From assembly GCA_029204225.1 (NCBI GenBank), contig CM055115.1, positions 10,328,726 through 10,392,725 on the forward strand: a stretch of 64,000 nt of DNA. Reading direction: 5' to 3'. A program made the position numbers and the translations under genes. The notes under the pieces were generated by a model, which saw only the letters and a program-made list of their open reading frames with translations, was not told the origin of the DNA and searched no databases. This DNA is from Diphasiastrum complanatum. Taxonomy: Eukaryota > Streptophyta > Lycopodiopsida > Lycopodiales > Lycopodiaceae. This document shows positions 33,201 through 44,699 of the stretch, in pieces (position 1 is the first letter of the stretch; each line of letters begins with the position of its first letter).

Positions 33201-34492
33201 TACTTAACGAATACTTTGGGAAAGGGTCTTATAATACAGCCATGATTCACTACCTAATGACAATAAGCATCGAGAATGTTTCGTCCAAGCCCTCCCATAG
33301 GTCCTAATATTCCGTACACTGCTGCACCTTTTCTGTATATCACCATCCTTACATGCCTGAAAATAATGTACCAACAAGGGTTGTGTCCATCTTTGGTGCT
33401 GCTGGATTAGCAGAGATCCTAGCAACTCCAGAGCCCTACATATTACCACTGCTAGATTATGGTAGGACTAGGGATGTCTGTATTTTGATCGTCTTCTAGA
33501 AATGTTAGAAGCCCACACATGCATATATGTTTATGTGAATGATTATTGATTGAGGAGTGTTAGTTATATTGAGAGCTTGACATGTCAGAGAAGCAGTCAA
33601 CTAGTATATGGCCTACACCTCAAACCCAAGGAGGTATTGCCCCATAGTCGGAATAATTGGATGGGCTTCACTAGAACTGATATCATTAGACACCACCATT
33701 GGAATTGTAAGGGCTGGGGATTTAGCCATTGAAGTTGATAATGAGGGATTTAGAGTCAAAACATCCGTATACATTTGAATGAACGACTCATGGGTCTTGG
33801 TAGCAACACGTTCCATAGAACTTCAAAGTGCTATTAGGACAAGATCTGGGCCTGGATTGTTATGACTGGGTTAGGATTGTGAGAGTTACCTTTACCAGGT
33901 GACTTCTTCCAGTTGATTAGAAATGGAAGGGTTTATCATTATTTCTATTCAAGGGATTTCCATAGACATCTCCTAGTTGGGGATAGACTGTTCAGAGTTA
34001 GACATAATACCGTCTGTAGTTCCCTTGTAGTGTATGAGTTGAGTGAAGATTCTACGTGGAAAGAGTTAGGAGGATCCTTTACCCAATATACTGAATTGCA
34101 CCTAGGGCTTCCCGAACCATTGCCAAAGTATGTGTTAGAGAACTTAAATGATATCATCAAGGATTCTGGAAGAGATCCTCGAGAAGAATACGAGAAGGAG
34201 GTGGCTTTGGAACTTCGCAAGCGGGCAAGATATCATTAGTGCAGGTCATGAGTTTCAAGAAGACTGAGGAATGAGTATAACCCTTTATAGGCTCTAGAGG
34301 CCTGGAAATCCTCTATTAGCTATAGAGGTACGGCTTGGTTGATTGAACATGTCAGGGATCCCCTAGTTAGCTTTGTGTTTGAGACATGTACGACCATTCT
34401 CGTTAGAGCACGATACTGCACATAGTGGTGATATATCCTGTTATATTGTTTTCTCCTTAGCTTTGATCCCCTAAGTGAAAAATCCCGTAACA
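30289..34492 (+). repeat. R2 long terminal repeat, copy 3: 5' LTR of gypsy G3
   Basis: 4.2 kb following copy 1 from about its base 45 to the terminal CGTAACA. Directly after the end comes a PBS-like, GC-rich leader, and 1.3 kb further a gypsy gag, so this copy sits in the place of a 5' LTR. The first ~45 bases (TGATCC...) are missing where it joins copia gag. The 3' part contains the best R2 ORF (33913-34239). Confidence 0.7.
33913..34239 (+). CDS. R2 LTR-embedded ORF, unknown protein (best copy)
   Basis: 108 open codons ending 253 bases before the LTR end. Visible features: YHYFYSRDFHRHLLVGDRLF, SSLVVYELSEDSTWKELGG, a Leu/Pro turn, and a charged helical end (GRDPREEYEKEVALELRKR). The VVYELSEDSTW segment recalls a strand of an F-box/kelch-type repeat, but I do not claim that family. 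Four copies keep this frame recognisable (27140, 47096, and 11386-11686 on the minus strand). It could be a captured host exon. Low confidence that it is expressed. Confidence 0.4.
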   Translation: MIRNGRVYHYFYSRDFHRHLLVGDRLFRVRHNTVCSSLVVYELSEDSTWKELGGSFTQYTELHLGLPEPLPKYVLENLNDIIKDSGRDPREEYEKEVALELRKRARYH

Positions 34493-34665
34493 TTTTTGGT
34501 GCGTCTCCCGGGAGTGGCTTGATAAGGGGATATTGCTTGAAGGGTAGTCATACTATCAATGGTCTACAAATTTCATGTGTCTGAGATTGCAAGTGTTGAG
34601 AATGATTATGTTGTTTAGACCGTCAGACGCACACGTAACATTTTTGGTGCGTCTGCCGGGAGCTA
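34493..34665 (+). promoter_or_regulatory. Duplicated primer-binding-site leader of G3
   Basis: LTR end GTAACA then TTTTTGGTGCGTCTCCCGG at 34487 is repeated 148 bases later as GTAACA TTTTTGGTGCGTCTGCCGG (34635). The pattern resembles the TTTGGCGCCGTTGCCGGGG leader of Tat/Athila gypsy elements. A related stretch (TTTCATGTGT...TGTTGTTTA) recurs near 35106. Confidence 0.55.
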
Positions 34666-35797
34666 CTTGGAAGTGGTCATTGATTGCTTGAAAGAAGGTT
34701 GTTGTGTCTCTAAGAAATGAGATCATTATCTATAGTTGTGAGAAGTGGATTTTCTAGAAACACCGTACCGCTTGAAGGTAGACCATTTTGAGGAATTATC
34801 CATTGAGGAAGATCTTTTTTTCATTGTATCGATGAACTGAGATAGATTGAAAGATGCGAATCAATTACTCGTATTAGCTCTGAAATAGGCTCCAAGACTA
34901 GAAGAAAAACTTTGTGTTGTTAGGTGCTTATTGTCTTTCCACTAAACCAGTCGACAAGCCTAGGAGCCTCTGAGCATGCTGTGTTAAAGCTGGAGTGCAA
35001 CACCTCACTTGCAAGTTAGGAAATGTCCCCTGAGGGCTCTATTACAGTTAGTAGAGAGACAATTGCTTTGAAGATAGATCGAAGTAACAATACCAATGGT
35101 ACACAGATTTCATGTGTTGAGAATGATTCTGTTGTTTAAACCGTCAACTACACACCAAAAAGGAATTGTCATTAGAGGAGTTCTAAATCCAAAAAGACCC
35201 TTTGTAAAGATTCTTTTTATATTTTTTCTCAAATTTTTCTTCCACATGGACCAATCAAAATACTCAAATTTGAAATCTACGTAACGTAACTTTTTGAGTC
35301 CACATTTTGATTCCATACTAAAAATGTCATAACTTTTTAATGGTAAGTTTAAATTTAGCGGAGTTTGGTGCATTGGAAAGCGCTCAACAAGGGCTTTCCA
35401 ATGATATGCTAGATGATATACTTTTGAACTACGATTAAAAAGTTATGGCAAGTCAAAAGTATTAGTGTTATAATATTTCAATAATAAAAAAGGCATCTTG
35501 CACGAATTCTTAAAGGGTCTTTTTGGAACTCAAAACTCCTCTAATGCCTATTGAGTTGATTGATTTCATTTTTGAGAGACCCACCCTATATCTTACTAAT
35601 GAGATGAGAGAAGTTACCACGTCTTGTTGAGATACCATACACATACCCAATGCGTTGGCTACCTTAAGATCTCGGATGAAACCTAAACTTCACAAGATGG
35701 TACAATATGACATTTTCCATAAAACAACGAGTTAAGATCAGACCATGAGTCGCGTAAACAACAATAGTTGAGTATTATCCGGTAGAAAAAATACTAC
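34666..35797 (+). other. G3 leader, no gene seen
   Basis: Untranslated region between PBS and gag. Contains the third copy of the leader motif near 35099-35155 and no supported frame. Confidence 0.4.
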
Positions 35798-36690
35798 GTG
35801 GGATCAGTCACCATAGGTTCACTACCGTGGAAGCACTTGGATGAAGAAATACGACCACCATCTTTGCGTATTTTACTGACTCCTAAGACGAAAGGACTTA
35901 GGAAGCCTTGGCCTCATCCTGAGATAGTAGAGACTAAAACCCTATATGAAGATGAGATAAATGATCTAGGAGATGAGAGAGAAGAAGGGGAATCGCCCGA
36001 GAAACAGTTGTATATATTTTTAGATATTACACCAGAAACCCCGCTATTAGCAGCCTCTGAGGTTTAATGCATTTTGGACCACATGTCTCATTAATGCATT
36101 TTGGACCACATGTCTCATTAATCGAATCACCGATCCCCACCACAAAATGATGTTTTTCGCACTTACCTTGACTGGATCAGCGAGGAGATGGTATTATAGC
36201 TTGCCTAGGAGATCTATTGAGACCACTGAAGAATTTCTTAGACTATTTCTACTTGAGTATGCTCCATGTTGCACCCTCGATGGTTTGTTGTTTACAATCA
36301 GCTCACTTCAACAAGGTGAAGGTGAAAATAGTTCGTCAATATCATCGTAGATTAACTGAATTAACACGGTAGATAGATGTCATGGTGCAATTACCCCCCC
36401 AGCTATTACTCACTTTCTTTTTGAGAGGCCTAAAAGTTGACATACAACTTGTAGTACGTCAGAGTAGCCCTCAGACTTTAATGAAAGCCGTAAGTAAAGC
36501 TCTGGTACTGGAGAATGCACAGATTGCCATCACACATGCATCAAACATATTTAGAGTTGTGAATAACATAAACCTTAGAACGGATGTGTGGGAGCATAAT
36601 ACATTTAGAGGAAATCAAGTCGACAACAATCCCCAGCCATTACAAGAGCGAAGACCTCTAGCAGCAATGCCAGAACCATAGCCACCACCC
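35798..36690 (+). pseudogene. gag: Gypsy G3 gag
   Basis: Open pieces: 35798-36067 (N-terminal, acidic), 36147-36350 with the capsid signature LTGSARRWYYSLPRRSIETT, and 36382-36681 with FFLRGLKVDIQLVV and the following helix. Frameshifts divide them. A perfect 27-bp tandem duplication at 36065-36118 lies at the end of the first piece and contributes a stop. Confidence 0.8.
36065..36118 (+). repeat. Perfect 27-bp tandem duplication in G3 gag
   Basis: TAATGCATTTTGGACCAC-type unit of 27 bases twice (36065-36091, 36092-36118) without mismatch. Its length is a multiple of three, but each unit brings a TAA in the gag frame. Confidence 0.9.
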
Positions 36691-36720
36691 AGACTTGGAA
36701 ACCTAGATCTGAGTCGCACT

Positions 36721-37035
36721 TTGAATGAATTGAGATTAGAGATAGGCTTATGGCAGTTACTCCAACTTTCACCCACAGTCCGTCGGAAGGTGAAGCAGAT
36801 GATGAGACCGATAAATTTGGGAATGAGGAAGATAGAATCACCTGTGATAGGAAAAGTGGACAGCAACATAGTACACCGATATTGTCCCAAAGTTGATGTC
36901 ACTATAGATGGTTTAGTTATCCAAGGAGCTATGGTAGATGCGGGATCGGAGGTGAATATAGTAAGCCTAGAATTGGCAGACAAGCTTGGAATAGACGTAG
37001 AGCCCACTTCATTGACTGCCTTGAAGTTGGCCAAG
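36721..37035 (+). pseudogene. Gypsy G3 aspartic protease, cut at its C-terminal side
   Basis: The frame 36721-37206 carries VDAGSEVNIVSLELADKLG, with D-A-G in place of D-S/T-G, and ends in TALKLAKG. From 37033 the DNA is the polypurine tract and LTR of the unit E element, so the last residues of that frame are not gag-pol. The rest of pol is missing. Confidence 0.8.
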
Positions 37036-37044
37036 GGGGAAGAA

Positions 37045-37519
37045 TGTTATGTCCATGTCCTGTACAAGGGCATCGGAATAATTCTTGACGTGGATAGCCG
37101 GTCACTCCAGTTGTATGTGGCTCTTAGTTATGCTACATCATTTCGGACGTGGTCGTATCAAGTAATCAATAATCATATGAGGGCCCAGACCTATAATTGG
37201 ACATAGGAGCACATGCATGGTGAATGACTGCTTTACTGCAAGAATAGGAGGCCAATAGCTCAATACTGGTTGCATGGGGGACCTAGGAGGAATATTCTCT
37301 CTCTATTGGAGAAATATATCCTATGGAAACTCACGCATCTCGCTATTGTAAATTCAGTTTCTTGAACTAGTATTTCCTCTCCTCTCTTGTGTTCTTAACT
37401 ATGGCTTAGGGTATTGACTAGCCTGTCCATTTTGGTTGGGTGGTTCATGCTCCACATGTGTCCTGTTGGTTTGCATGTGACAGGATTGTTGAAGATCTTC
37501 ATTTGGTGATCGTTATATA
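37045..37519 (+). repeat. LTR of unit E, copy 3
   Basis: Starts TGTTATGT after AAGGGGGAAGAA (37033-37044). TATATA at 37514-37519. Collinear with 42166-42622. The upstream neighbour is G3 protease rather than a chromodomain, so the junction lies within or just before the polypurine tract. Confidence 0.7.
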
Positions 37520-37851
37520 GGGAGGCAATTCTCGACACTACAATTGCTTTCGAAAAAGAAAAGCTCCTTGAATGAGCCTTTGTTCTCAGTCTTGAACAAT
37601 ATGTTGGAATCGTCGTCCTCATCATAGTAATTATGACGTATTTGACAAAGCATTTTCGGTTCACCAAATGGAGCTACACCATTATTTATGGACATGATCA
37701 AGCATAGTTTATCACCTTTTGTGATGATAGCCCACTGATTTGCCTCGTATGAATGATAACTAATCTTTTCAGAAAATTTCGCTACAACAATATTTTTTTG
37801 GATGTGGATTATCATAGATGGTGGAGACTTTTGCGCGTGAGTCACCCTCAC
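37513..37851 (-). pseudogene. BAH-domain-like antisense ORF, copy 2 (longest open)
   Basis: 112 open codons on the minus strand without the TAG of copy 1: ANQWAIITKGDKLCLIM, MLCQIRHNYYDEDDDSNILF, KGSFKELFFFESNCSVEN. The stop is again inside the plus-strand TATATA. The basic region upstream of 37851 is in a different frame, so the N-terminus is uncertain. See copy 1 for the domain argument. Confidence 0.4.
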
Positions 37852-38127
37852 ATCCGGGATGACCAGTCCTCCGTTCTTATGTGTCGCCTTAGGAGTAAAA
37901 ATCCCTCCTAGACTTTAAATTTGATCTTGTGTGTGGGTATGCTATTACAGTATGAGAACGTTACCAAACAGTCATAAAACTCTCTTTTGAGTCGGTTATT
38001 TTCAATATAGAATATACATGCAAACCAATTTTGCTAAAAATAAAGAGAAAGTAGACAAAAAATTGTCAAAATGTGCATCTAAAAAACAATATTTTTTCTT
38101 TAGTTTGTCACTAAAATTTGCCAATTT

Positions 38128-38557
38128 GATACGAGAGATTGATACCTGATATCGATTTGCCGTATCAAACTCACAAATGATATGGAAAATCGATATCGAG
38201 TATCGATCTATAATATCAAATTTACAAATGATACTAGACATCAATACCAAGTATCGATCTCTAGTATCATTTGTCAGTTTGATACGTGTAATCGATACCA
38301 GGTATCGATTTGCCTTATCAAATTGAAAAACGATATGAGAAATCGATACCCGGTATGGATCTCTTGTATCATTTGTCAGTTTGATATGGTAGATCGATAT
38401 CTGGTATCGATTTCTCGGTATCGATCTCTCATATCATTTTTCAATTTGATACAACAGATACTCGGTATCGATTTGTGTCATCTACAAATGACTCTGTTAT
38501 TACAAAAAGTCTTTTTTTAACAAATGATATGACAGGTCGGTATCGACCTGTCGTATC
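38128..38557. repeat. Stacked-palindrome array, copy at 38 kb
   Basis: Same eight units and spacers as at 14446, with first starts 38128 and 38179 (51 bases apart). The last palindrome is shortened to 32 bases (GATATGACAGGTCGGTATCG...). Point changes often strike only one arm, so pairing here is a little weaker. Confidence 0.9.
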
Positions 38558-39700
38558 ATTGGCAGTATATGATACCCGAGAACGATCCCACATATCGATG
38601 TCTGGTATGAAGGATGCAAAAAATTATTATTCAGAAATGCTTAAATTAAATTCATGTTTTTGACACACAAATTCTATATCATTTTAAGAATCGCAAAAGA
38701 GCCAAGTGAGAAAAAAATGAGTTGTTACTGAATATCAATTTCTTTTAGAAGTTTTGTTCAAGGTTTGTCTTTTGAAGAGAAATGCATTTCTTGGTAAAAT
38801 GATTTCAGTTTCCAGCATCAATTTTTCATTATAAAAAGGGATGGCAAGACATTGCTATTTGCTCTTCTTGTGAGCTTTCAGAGACCAGGTTGTTATTTCT
38901 TTTGTTTATTCTAGAACATATTATTGTTGGAGCTTTGCCAAATCGTTTGGAGGTGCATTATGTAGTCGCAATGTTGCAAGAAAATTATGGCAACAAAACC
39001 CTTAATAAACTATGAACAACTCTTCTAAAGCTAATTAGTGCATTCATATATTGTAGTCCATTGCAATAGTACTGAACAACCAATTAACTGAACATTGCTA
39101 TTATAGAACCCAGAACTAACCATCAAAAAGAAAGGTAGATACAAGGAAATAACACTGCTGAATTGCGATTCCTAGACTGACTAGTAAACACAGTCAACAT
39201 TTCCAAACACATAAAATTACAGACTGAACAGCAAACGGAGTCAACATTGCCACTGCTAAGAGGTCTTAGGCAAGAAAATTCATCTTGTTGCCTGCAATAC
39301 AATATAGAATCTGGAGTACTGAACATTTTAAATGCTCGGCTCTCACCCTTAGCCTTTTGAACATACTACTACCTAAACATAGATCCAAAAGCCCCCAATC
39401 TGGCTCCAAATGTCCTATTTATACTTTTGTTAGGTTACTGCAATCCAGTATCGCAACCCTTCGTAATGACCGCAAGTGGTCGGTTGAGATTCGCATAGAG
39501 ACCGCATGGAAACCACAATTGATGACCTTGTGGTCACTTACAAACTGTTCGGGTTCCTCCCGAATATGACTAAACGTTAACTAACCTATCAACTTTAGCT
39601 TCATAAATGTCCTATCCTACACTTACACACCAGCCACATATTTACAATGTCCATTGTTATGGCCAAAAAGGCCTAACACATATTCCGCGGTGGGAAAAAC
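38558..39700. repeat. Unit E right-hand spacer, copy 3
   Basis: Collinear with 454-1616. Minus-strand TATAAATA at 39416-39423. The segment 1495-1580 of copy 1 is partly deleted near 39610. No gene. Confidence 0.6.
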
Positions 39701-39775
39701 CGAGTTCATCTCTTAGCTTTCTTCTGTCGCTTCCTCTTTTTGACGTCTTTGCTATTGTGTTCACTCTCACTTTCA
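39701..39775 (-). pseudogene. U-ORF C-terminal remnant, copy 4
   Basis: Only the codons for the Ser/Glu-rich and basic tail (SESESEHNSKDVKKRKRQK type) remain before the switch to R1 copy 3 at 39776. Confidence 0.5.
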
Positions 39776-41511
39776 CTTAATATCAATTTTACATATCATG
39801 ATGTACTAGAACATAAAAAACCAAATAGAATGTAAATGGAATGATTCCTCCATGCCTTTGTTGCCAAAAATTTTTATGAAGTACCATGTGTCCCTAATAA
39901 ACTGTCTCAATAGAGCTTAACCTCAGGATGAGGGAAGTTAGATGATGCTTGCTCTTGTCACCATCTTCACATATTGTTATATTAAAGTGATAAAGAACTT
40001 TTTTCTGAATTTAATTCATCAATTTAGATACATAAGCCTTCTATCTTGAATATTTAGTCTTGGAATAGATGTCAATGAGGTTGATTATTTACAATGGATT
40101 CTTGTTCATGCCTAATCACTGCTTATACGACATCTCATCTACAAAGCAAGATATTTGACTAACATAAAAAAAAAATATGATTTCTCCATGTTCATTTGAC
40201 ATTACACCCTAATAATTTCTCAACTTTCCACATACAGAGCGCAACTATTGCCTTTTGGTCCGTAGTGCATCGCTTTCGCATATAGACCATAATCACTGTC
40301 TTTTGATTCGCTACTGCTTTTGTATCCACCGTAATAAGACCGCTTCTAGATTGTAATCGTTTCCTTCGCGGTTGCCTTTGGTTCATCCAACTTCATCTCA
40401 AATTGTAATAGACCGTAACCATTGACTTGGTGGTTGCCTTTGGTCTTCTTTCATCCAAAATTGCAACTCGCTATCTTGTCACCAAATCATCTTCACATAT
40501 TGTCATATTAAAGTGATACAAGAACTTTTTTCTGAATTTAATTCATCAATTTAGATATATAGGCCTTCTATCTTAGATATTTACTCTTGGAATAGATGTC
40601 AATGAGGTTGATTCTTTACAACTGATTCTTGTTCATGCCTAATCACTGCTTATATGACATCCCATCTAGGATATTCGACTAACATGAAAAAACATTATGA
40701 TTTTTCCATGCTCAATCTATATTTAATGTGTTCCCATATTCTCCATAGATATCTATGATAAATGATTATCAAGCAACATTCATCCTATCACAACATGCTA
40801 TGTCTCCAATGTAGACATGAATGCTCTCTCAATTTGTTTTATGAACAATGAACTTGCACTACATACTATATTCTACATGCATGATTTTGATGACTGGAGC
40901 TCTCATGTTATGATTATGACATGCAATGTGCTATTTATCTATTGAAATGCACATCATAAAGTTTCTAACAAATTTAAGCGACAAATACAAAGCAACATAT
41001 TCAGTAATCATAATCACAACAAGTGTTGCAGCTCATGAGATGCTCTAGCTAATTTTTTTTTTATTGAATTATCTTCTAAGAAAAATCTCTCATTTGAGAG
41101 TACACCTCTTTAAAAGCATTTGTACTGGATCTAATGCTTTAAATGCAATCAATCTTCTCACAATCTTCAAATAAGATCACTAATCTCTCTCACATAATCA
41201 CGAGTATTCATAGCCATTTCATCTTATGCAATCACATACTCTATGTTTGACACAATTGTAAATTCTCTCACGCATGGTGTTCTTCCAGCCTTATGGATAT
41301 ATCTCTTCTCTACATCACCCCTCGTTCTGACCTCTTATGTCATTCACCATGGTTCACTTGAGCTAACACACAAATATATGTTGCTCTAATTTTGTGATCT
41401 TGAAGAGGAGGTAGCCCATGCAAACTTTTGACAAAAAGCAATTTGCATTAACTTCTCCAAGCGTATTGGTCATATTGTTTGATACAAACAACATAAATTT
41501 GATGTTTGCTA
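39776..41511. repeat. Dispersed repeat R1, copy 3
   Basis: Follows 2857-4955 with deletions near 39948 (about 250 bases) and 41412 (about 100 bases). It holds two to three minisatellite units at 40310-40470. Both edges are abrupt: unit E on the left, non-repeated sequence on the right. Confidence 0.6.
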
Positions 41512-41910
41512 GTATTTGTTTCTCTTCAACTTGCAAGTTCTAGACATTTTTTACCTCAATTTGTTGCGATGAACTCTCTGAAATTAGATGTTGTAAATGC
41601 ATACGTGACTCACGATTTTTCTTTGATTTCCAAGAATGTCTTTGCAATGTACCTGGGTATTATATATTCATATAAAAAGTGAGTTTCTTTAGTGGGAAGC
41701 CAAAATTGGGATTTCAAATAAACCATAAAAAATCTTTAAGGCTAGTTCACATTTGATTCACACTGATAGTCTATTCATGCATGGACTGGGTATTTTCATC
41801 TTCAAAAATGGAGTTTTTCATAGAAAGAGCAAACATATAGATATTGTGAACCATTTCAGATAATAAAGAAAATTGGTTCTATAGCTGACGAACTAGATCT
41901 TCACCATCTC
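41512..41910. other. No recognisable gene
   Basis: Between R1 and the chromodomain tail. It may hold decayed integrase sequence of the unit E element, but no motif is visible. Confidence 0.35.
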
Positions 41911-42139
41911 TTTACATGAAGGTGACGTAGTTGGTTCAGAAGAAGATCTTACCCATTTGGAGGACTTATTGCCTAGTGTTCCTTTGGAACCTGACAAAGT
42001 ACTCAGAAGCAGAGATAAACAATTGAGAAATTGTTCTATCTCTATGTGCTTGATCAGGTGGAAGGGACGAACTAAGGATCATGATTTGTGGGAGCGGGTC
42101 GAAAGCATAAAGAAGAACTTCCCTAGGTTTCACTTCTAG
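41911..42139 (+). pseudogene. Chromodomain tail of a Ty3/gypsy integrase, copy 2
   Basis: HEGDVVGSEEDLTHLEDLLP precedes the chromodomain-like part RDKQLRNCSISMCLIRWKG; the stop follows PRFHF. It lacks the TAA of copy 1, so about 75 codons are open, but two cage-region aromatics of copy 1 (W after KG, W after GS) are changed to R and L. It is followed at once by the polypurine tract. Confidence 0.8.
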
Positions 42140-42154
42140 AGATAGAATTGGTTC

Positions 42155-42165
42155 AAGGGGAAGAA
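42155..42165 (+). promoter_or_regulatory. Polypurine tract before the unit E LTR, copy 4
   Basis: AAGGGGAAGAA abuts TGTTATGT at 42166, 16 bases after the chromodomain stop codon. Confidence 0.8.
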
Positions 42166-42622
42166 TGTTATGTCCATGTCCTATACAAGGGCATCGGAAT
42201 AATTCTTGACGTGGATAGCCGGTCACTCCAGTTGTATGTGGTTCTTAGTTATGCTACATCATTTCGGACGTGGTCGTATCAAGTAATCAATAATCATATG
42301 AGGGCCCAGACCTATAATTGGACATTGAAGCACATGCATGGTGAATGACTGCTTCAAGAATAGGAGGTCAATAGCTCAATACAGGTTGCATGGGGATCCT
42401 AGGAGGAATATTCTCTCTCTCTTGGAGAAATATATCCTCTGGAAACTCCCTATTGTGAATTCAGTTTCTTGAACCAGTTTCTCCTCTCCTCTCTTGTGTT
42501 CTTAACTATGGCTTAGGGTATTGACTAGCCTGTCCATATTGGTTGGGTGGTTCTCCACATGTGTCCTGTTGGTTTGCATGTGACAGGATTCTTGAAGATC
42601 TTCATTTGGCGATCGTTATATA
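42166..42622 (+). repeat. LTR of unit E, copy 4
   Basis: TGTTATGT start, TATATA at 42617-42622. Small deletions near 42350 and 42447 relative to 37045. Placed after a chromodomain and polypurine tract, so it is a 3' LTR by position. Confidence 0.75.
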
Positions 42623-42954
42623 GGGAGGCAATTCTCGACACTACAATTGATTTCAAAAAAGAAAAGCTCCTTGGATGAGCCTTTGTTCTCAGTCTTGAAC
42701 AATATCTTGGAATCGTCATCCTCATCATAGTAATTATCACGTATTTGACCAAGCATTTTCAGTTTACTGAATGGAGCTACACCTTTATTTCTGGACATGA
42801 CCAAGCATAGTTTATCACCTTTTGTGATGATAGCCCACTGATATGCCTCGTATGAATGATAACTGATCTTTTCAGAAAATTTCACTACAACAATTTTTTT
42901 TTGGCTGTGGATTATCACAAACGGTGGAGACTTTTGCGGGTGAGTCACCCTCAC
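42616..42954 (-). pseudogene. BAH-domain-like antisense ORF, copy 3
   Basis: 112 open codons on the minus strand, same length and frame as the 37.5-kb copy: AYQWAIITKGDKLCLVMSRN, MLGQIRDNYYDEDDDSKILF, SSKELFFFEINCSVEN. Differences from other copies include many that keep residue type. See copy 1 for the domain argument. Confidence 0.4.
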
Positions 42955-43232
42955 CTCCGGGATGACCAGTCCTCCGCTTCTTATGTGTCGCCTTATGAGT
43001 AATAAATCCCTCCTAGACTTTAAATTTGATCTTTTGTGTGGGTTTGCTATTACAGTATGAGAAGGTTACCAAACAATCATAAAACTCTCTTTTGAGTCAG
43101 TTATTTTCAATATAGAATATGCATGCGAACCAATTTTGCTAAAAATAAAGAGAAAGTAGACAGAAAATTGTCAAAATGTTCATCTAAAAAACAATATTTT
43201 TTCTTTAGTTTGTCACTAAAATTTGTCAAGTT

Positions 43233-43668
43233 GATACGACAGATTGATACTTGATATCGATTTGCCATATCAAACTGAAAATGATATGGAAAATCGATAT
43301 CGGGTATCAATCTATAATATCAAATTTACAAATGATACTAGACATCAATACCAAGTATCGATCTCTAGTATCATTTGTCAGTTTGATACGTGAAATTGAT
43401 ACCAGGTATCGATCTGCCTTATCAAATTGAAAAACGATATGAGAAATCGATACCCGATATGGATCTCTCATATCATTTGTCAATTTGATATGGTATATCG
43501 ATATCCGGTATTGATTTCTCGGTATCCATCTCTCATATCATTTTTCAATTTGATACGACAGATACCCGGTATCGATTTGTGTCATCTACAAATGACTCTA
43601 TTATTACAAAAACTCTTTTTTTAACAAATGATATGACAAGTTGATAAGCGGTATCAACCTGTCGTATC
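43233..43668. repeat. Stacked-palindrome array, copy at 43 kb
   Basis: Eight units in the same order. The first spacer lost one base (starts 43233 and 43283). The last unit reads GATATGACAAGTTGATAAGC and its mirror. Confidence 0.9.
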
Positions 43669-44699
43669 ATTGGCAGTATATGATACCCGAGAACGATCCC
43701 ACATATTGATGTCTGGTATGAAGGATGCTCAGAATTATTATTCGAAAATGCTTAAATTAAATTGATGTTTTTGACACACAAATTCTATATCATTTTAAGA
43801 ATCGCAAAAGAGCCAAGTGGCAAAAAAATGAGTTGTTACTGAATATCAATTTATTTTAGAAGTTTTGTGCAAGGTTTGTCTTTTGAAGAAAAATGCATTT
43901 CTTGGTAAAACATCAATTTTTCATTGGAAAAAGAGATGGCAAGACATTGCTATTTGCTCTTCTTGCTAGCTTCCAGAGACCAGGTTGTTATTTCTTTTGT
44001 TTATTCCAGAACATATTATTGTTGGAGCTTTGCCAAATCGTTTGGAGGTGCATTATGTAGTCGCAATGTTGCAAGCAAATTATGGCAACAAAACCCTTAA
44101 TAAACTATGAACAACCCCCCTAAAGGTAATTAGTGCATTCATATATTGTAGTCCATTGCAATAGTACTGAACAACCAATTAACAGAACATCGCTATTATA
44201 GAACCTAGAACTAACCATCAAAAAGAAAGGTAGATACAAGGAAATAACACTGCTAAATTGCGTTTCCTAGACTGACTACCAAACATAGTCAACATTTCCA
44301 AACACGTAAAATTACAAACTGAACAGCAAACAAAGTCAAACAAAGCTAAGAGGTTTTAGGCAAGAAAATTCATCTTGCTGCCTGCAGTACAATATAGAAT
44401 CTGTAGTACTGAATATTTTAAATGGTCAGTTCTCACCCTTAGTCTTTTGAACATACTACTGGCTAAACATAAATCCAAAAGCCCCCAATCTAACTAACCT
44501 ATCAACTTTAACTTCATAAATGTCCTACCATGATGTCTCCTAACATCAAGACCTTACAACATAATTACATCTTTATGTAAATAAAACTTCAATTACATAA
44601 CCAACAATTCTACACTTACATTAACAACCACATATTTACAATGTCCATTGTTATGGCCAAAAAGGCCTAACACATATTCCCCGGCGGGAAAAACCGAGT
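43669..44699. repeat. Unit E right-hand spacer, copy 4
   Basis: Collinear with 454-1616, but the stretch holding the minus-strand TATAAATA (1280-1440 of copy 1) is deleted near 44490. No gene. Confidence 0.6.

Noticed and set aside
33204-33449. 81-codon minus-strand ORF identical in part to 46387-46632
   Set aside because: The opposite strand and the other R2 copies show no conserved frame; the match reflects recent similarity of R2 copies 3 and 4.
33360-33485. Plus-strand open stretch VVSIFGAAGLAEILATPEP in R2, possible captured exon after a TTACAG-like acceptor
   Set aside because: About 42 codons, stop-flanked, partly broken in copies 1 and 2, and no family match; too little to call a gene.
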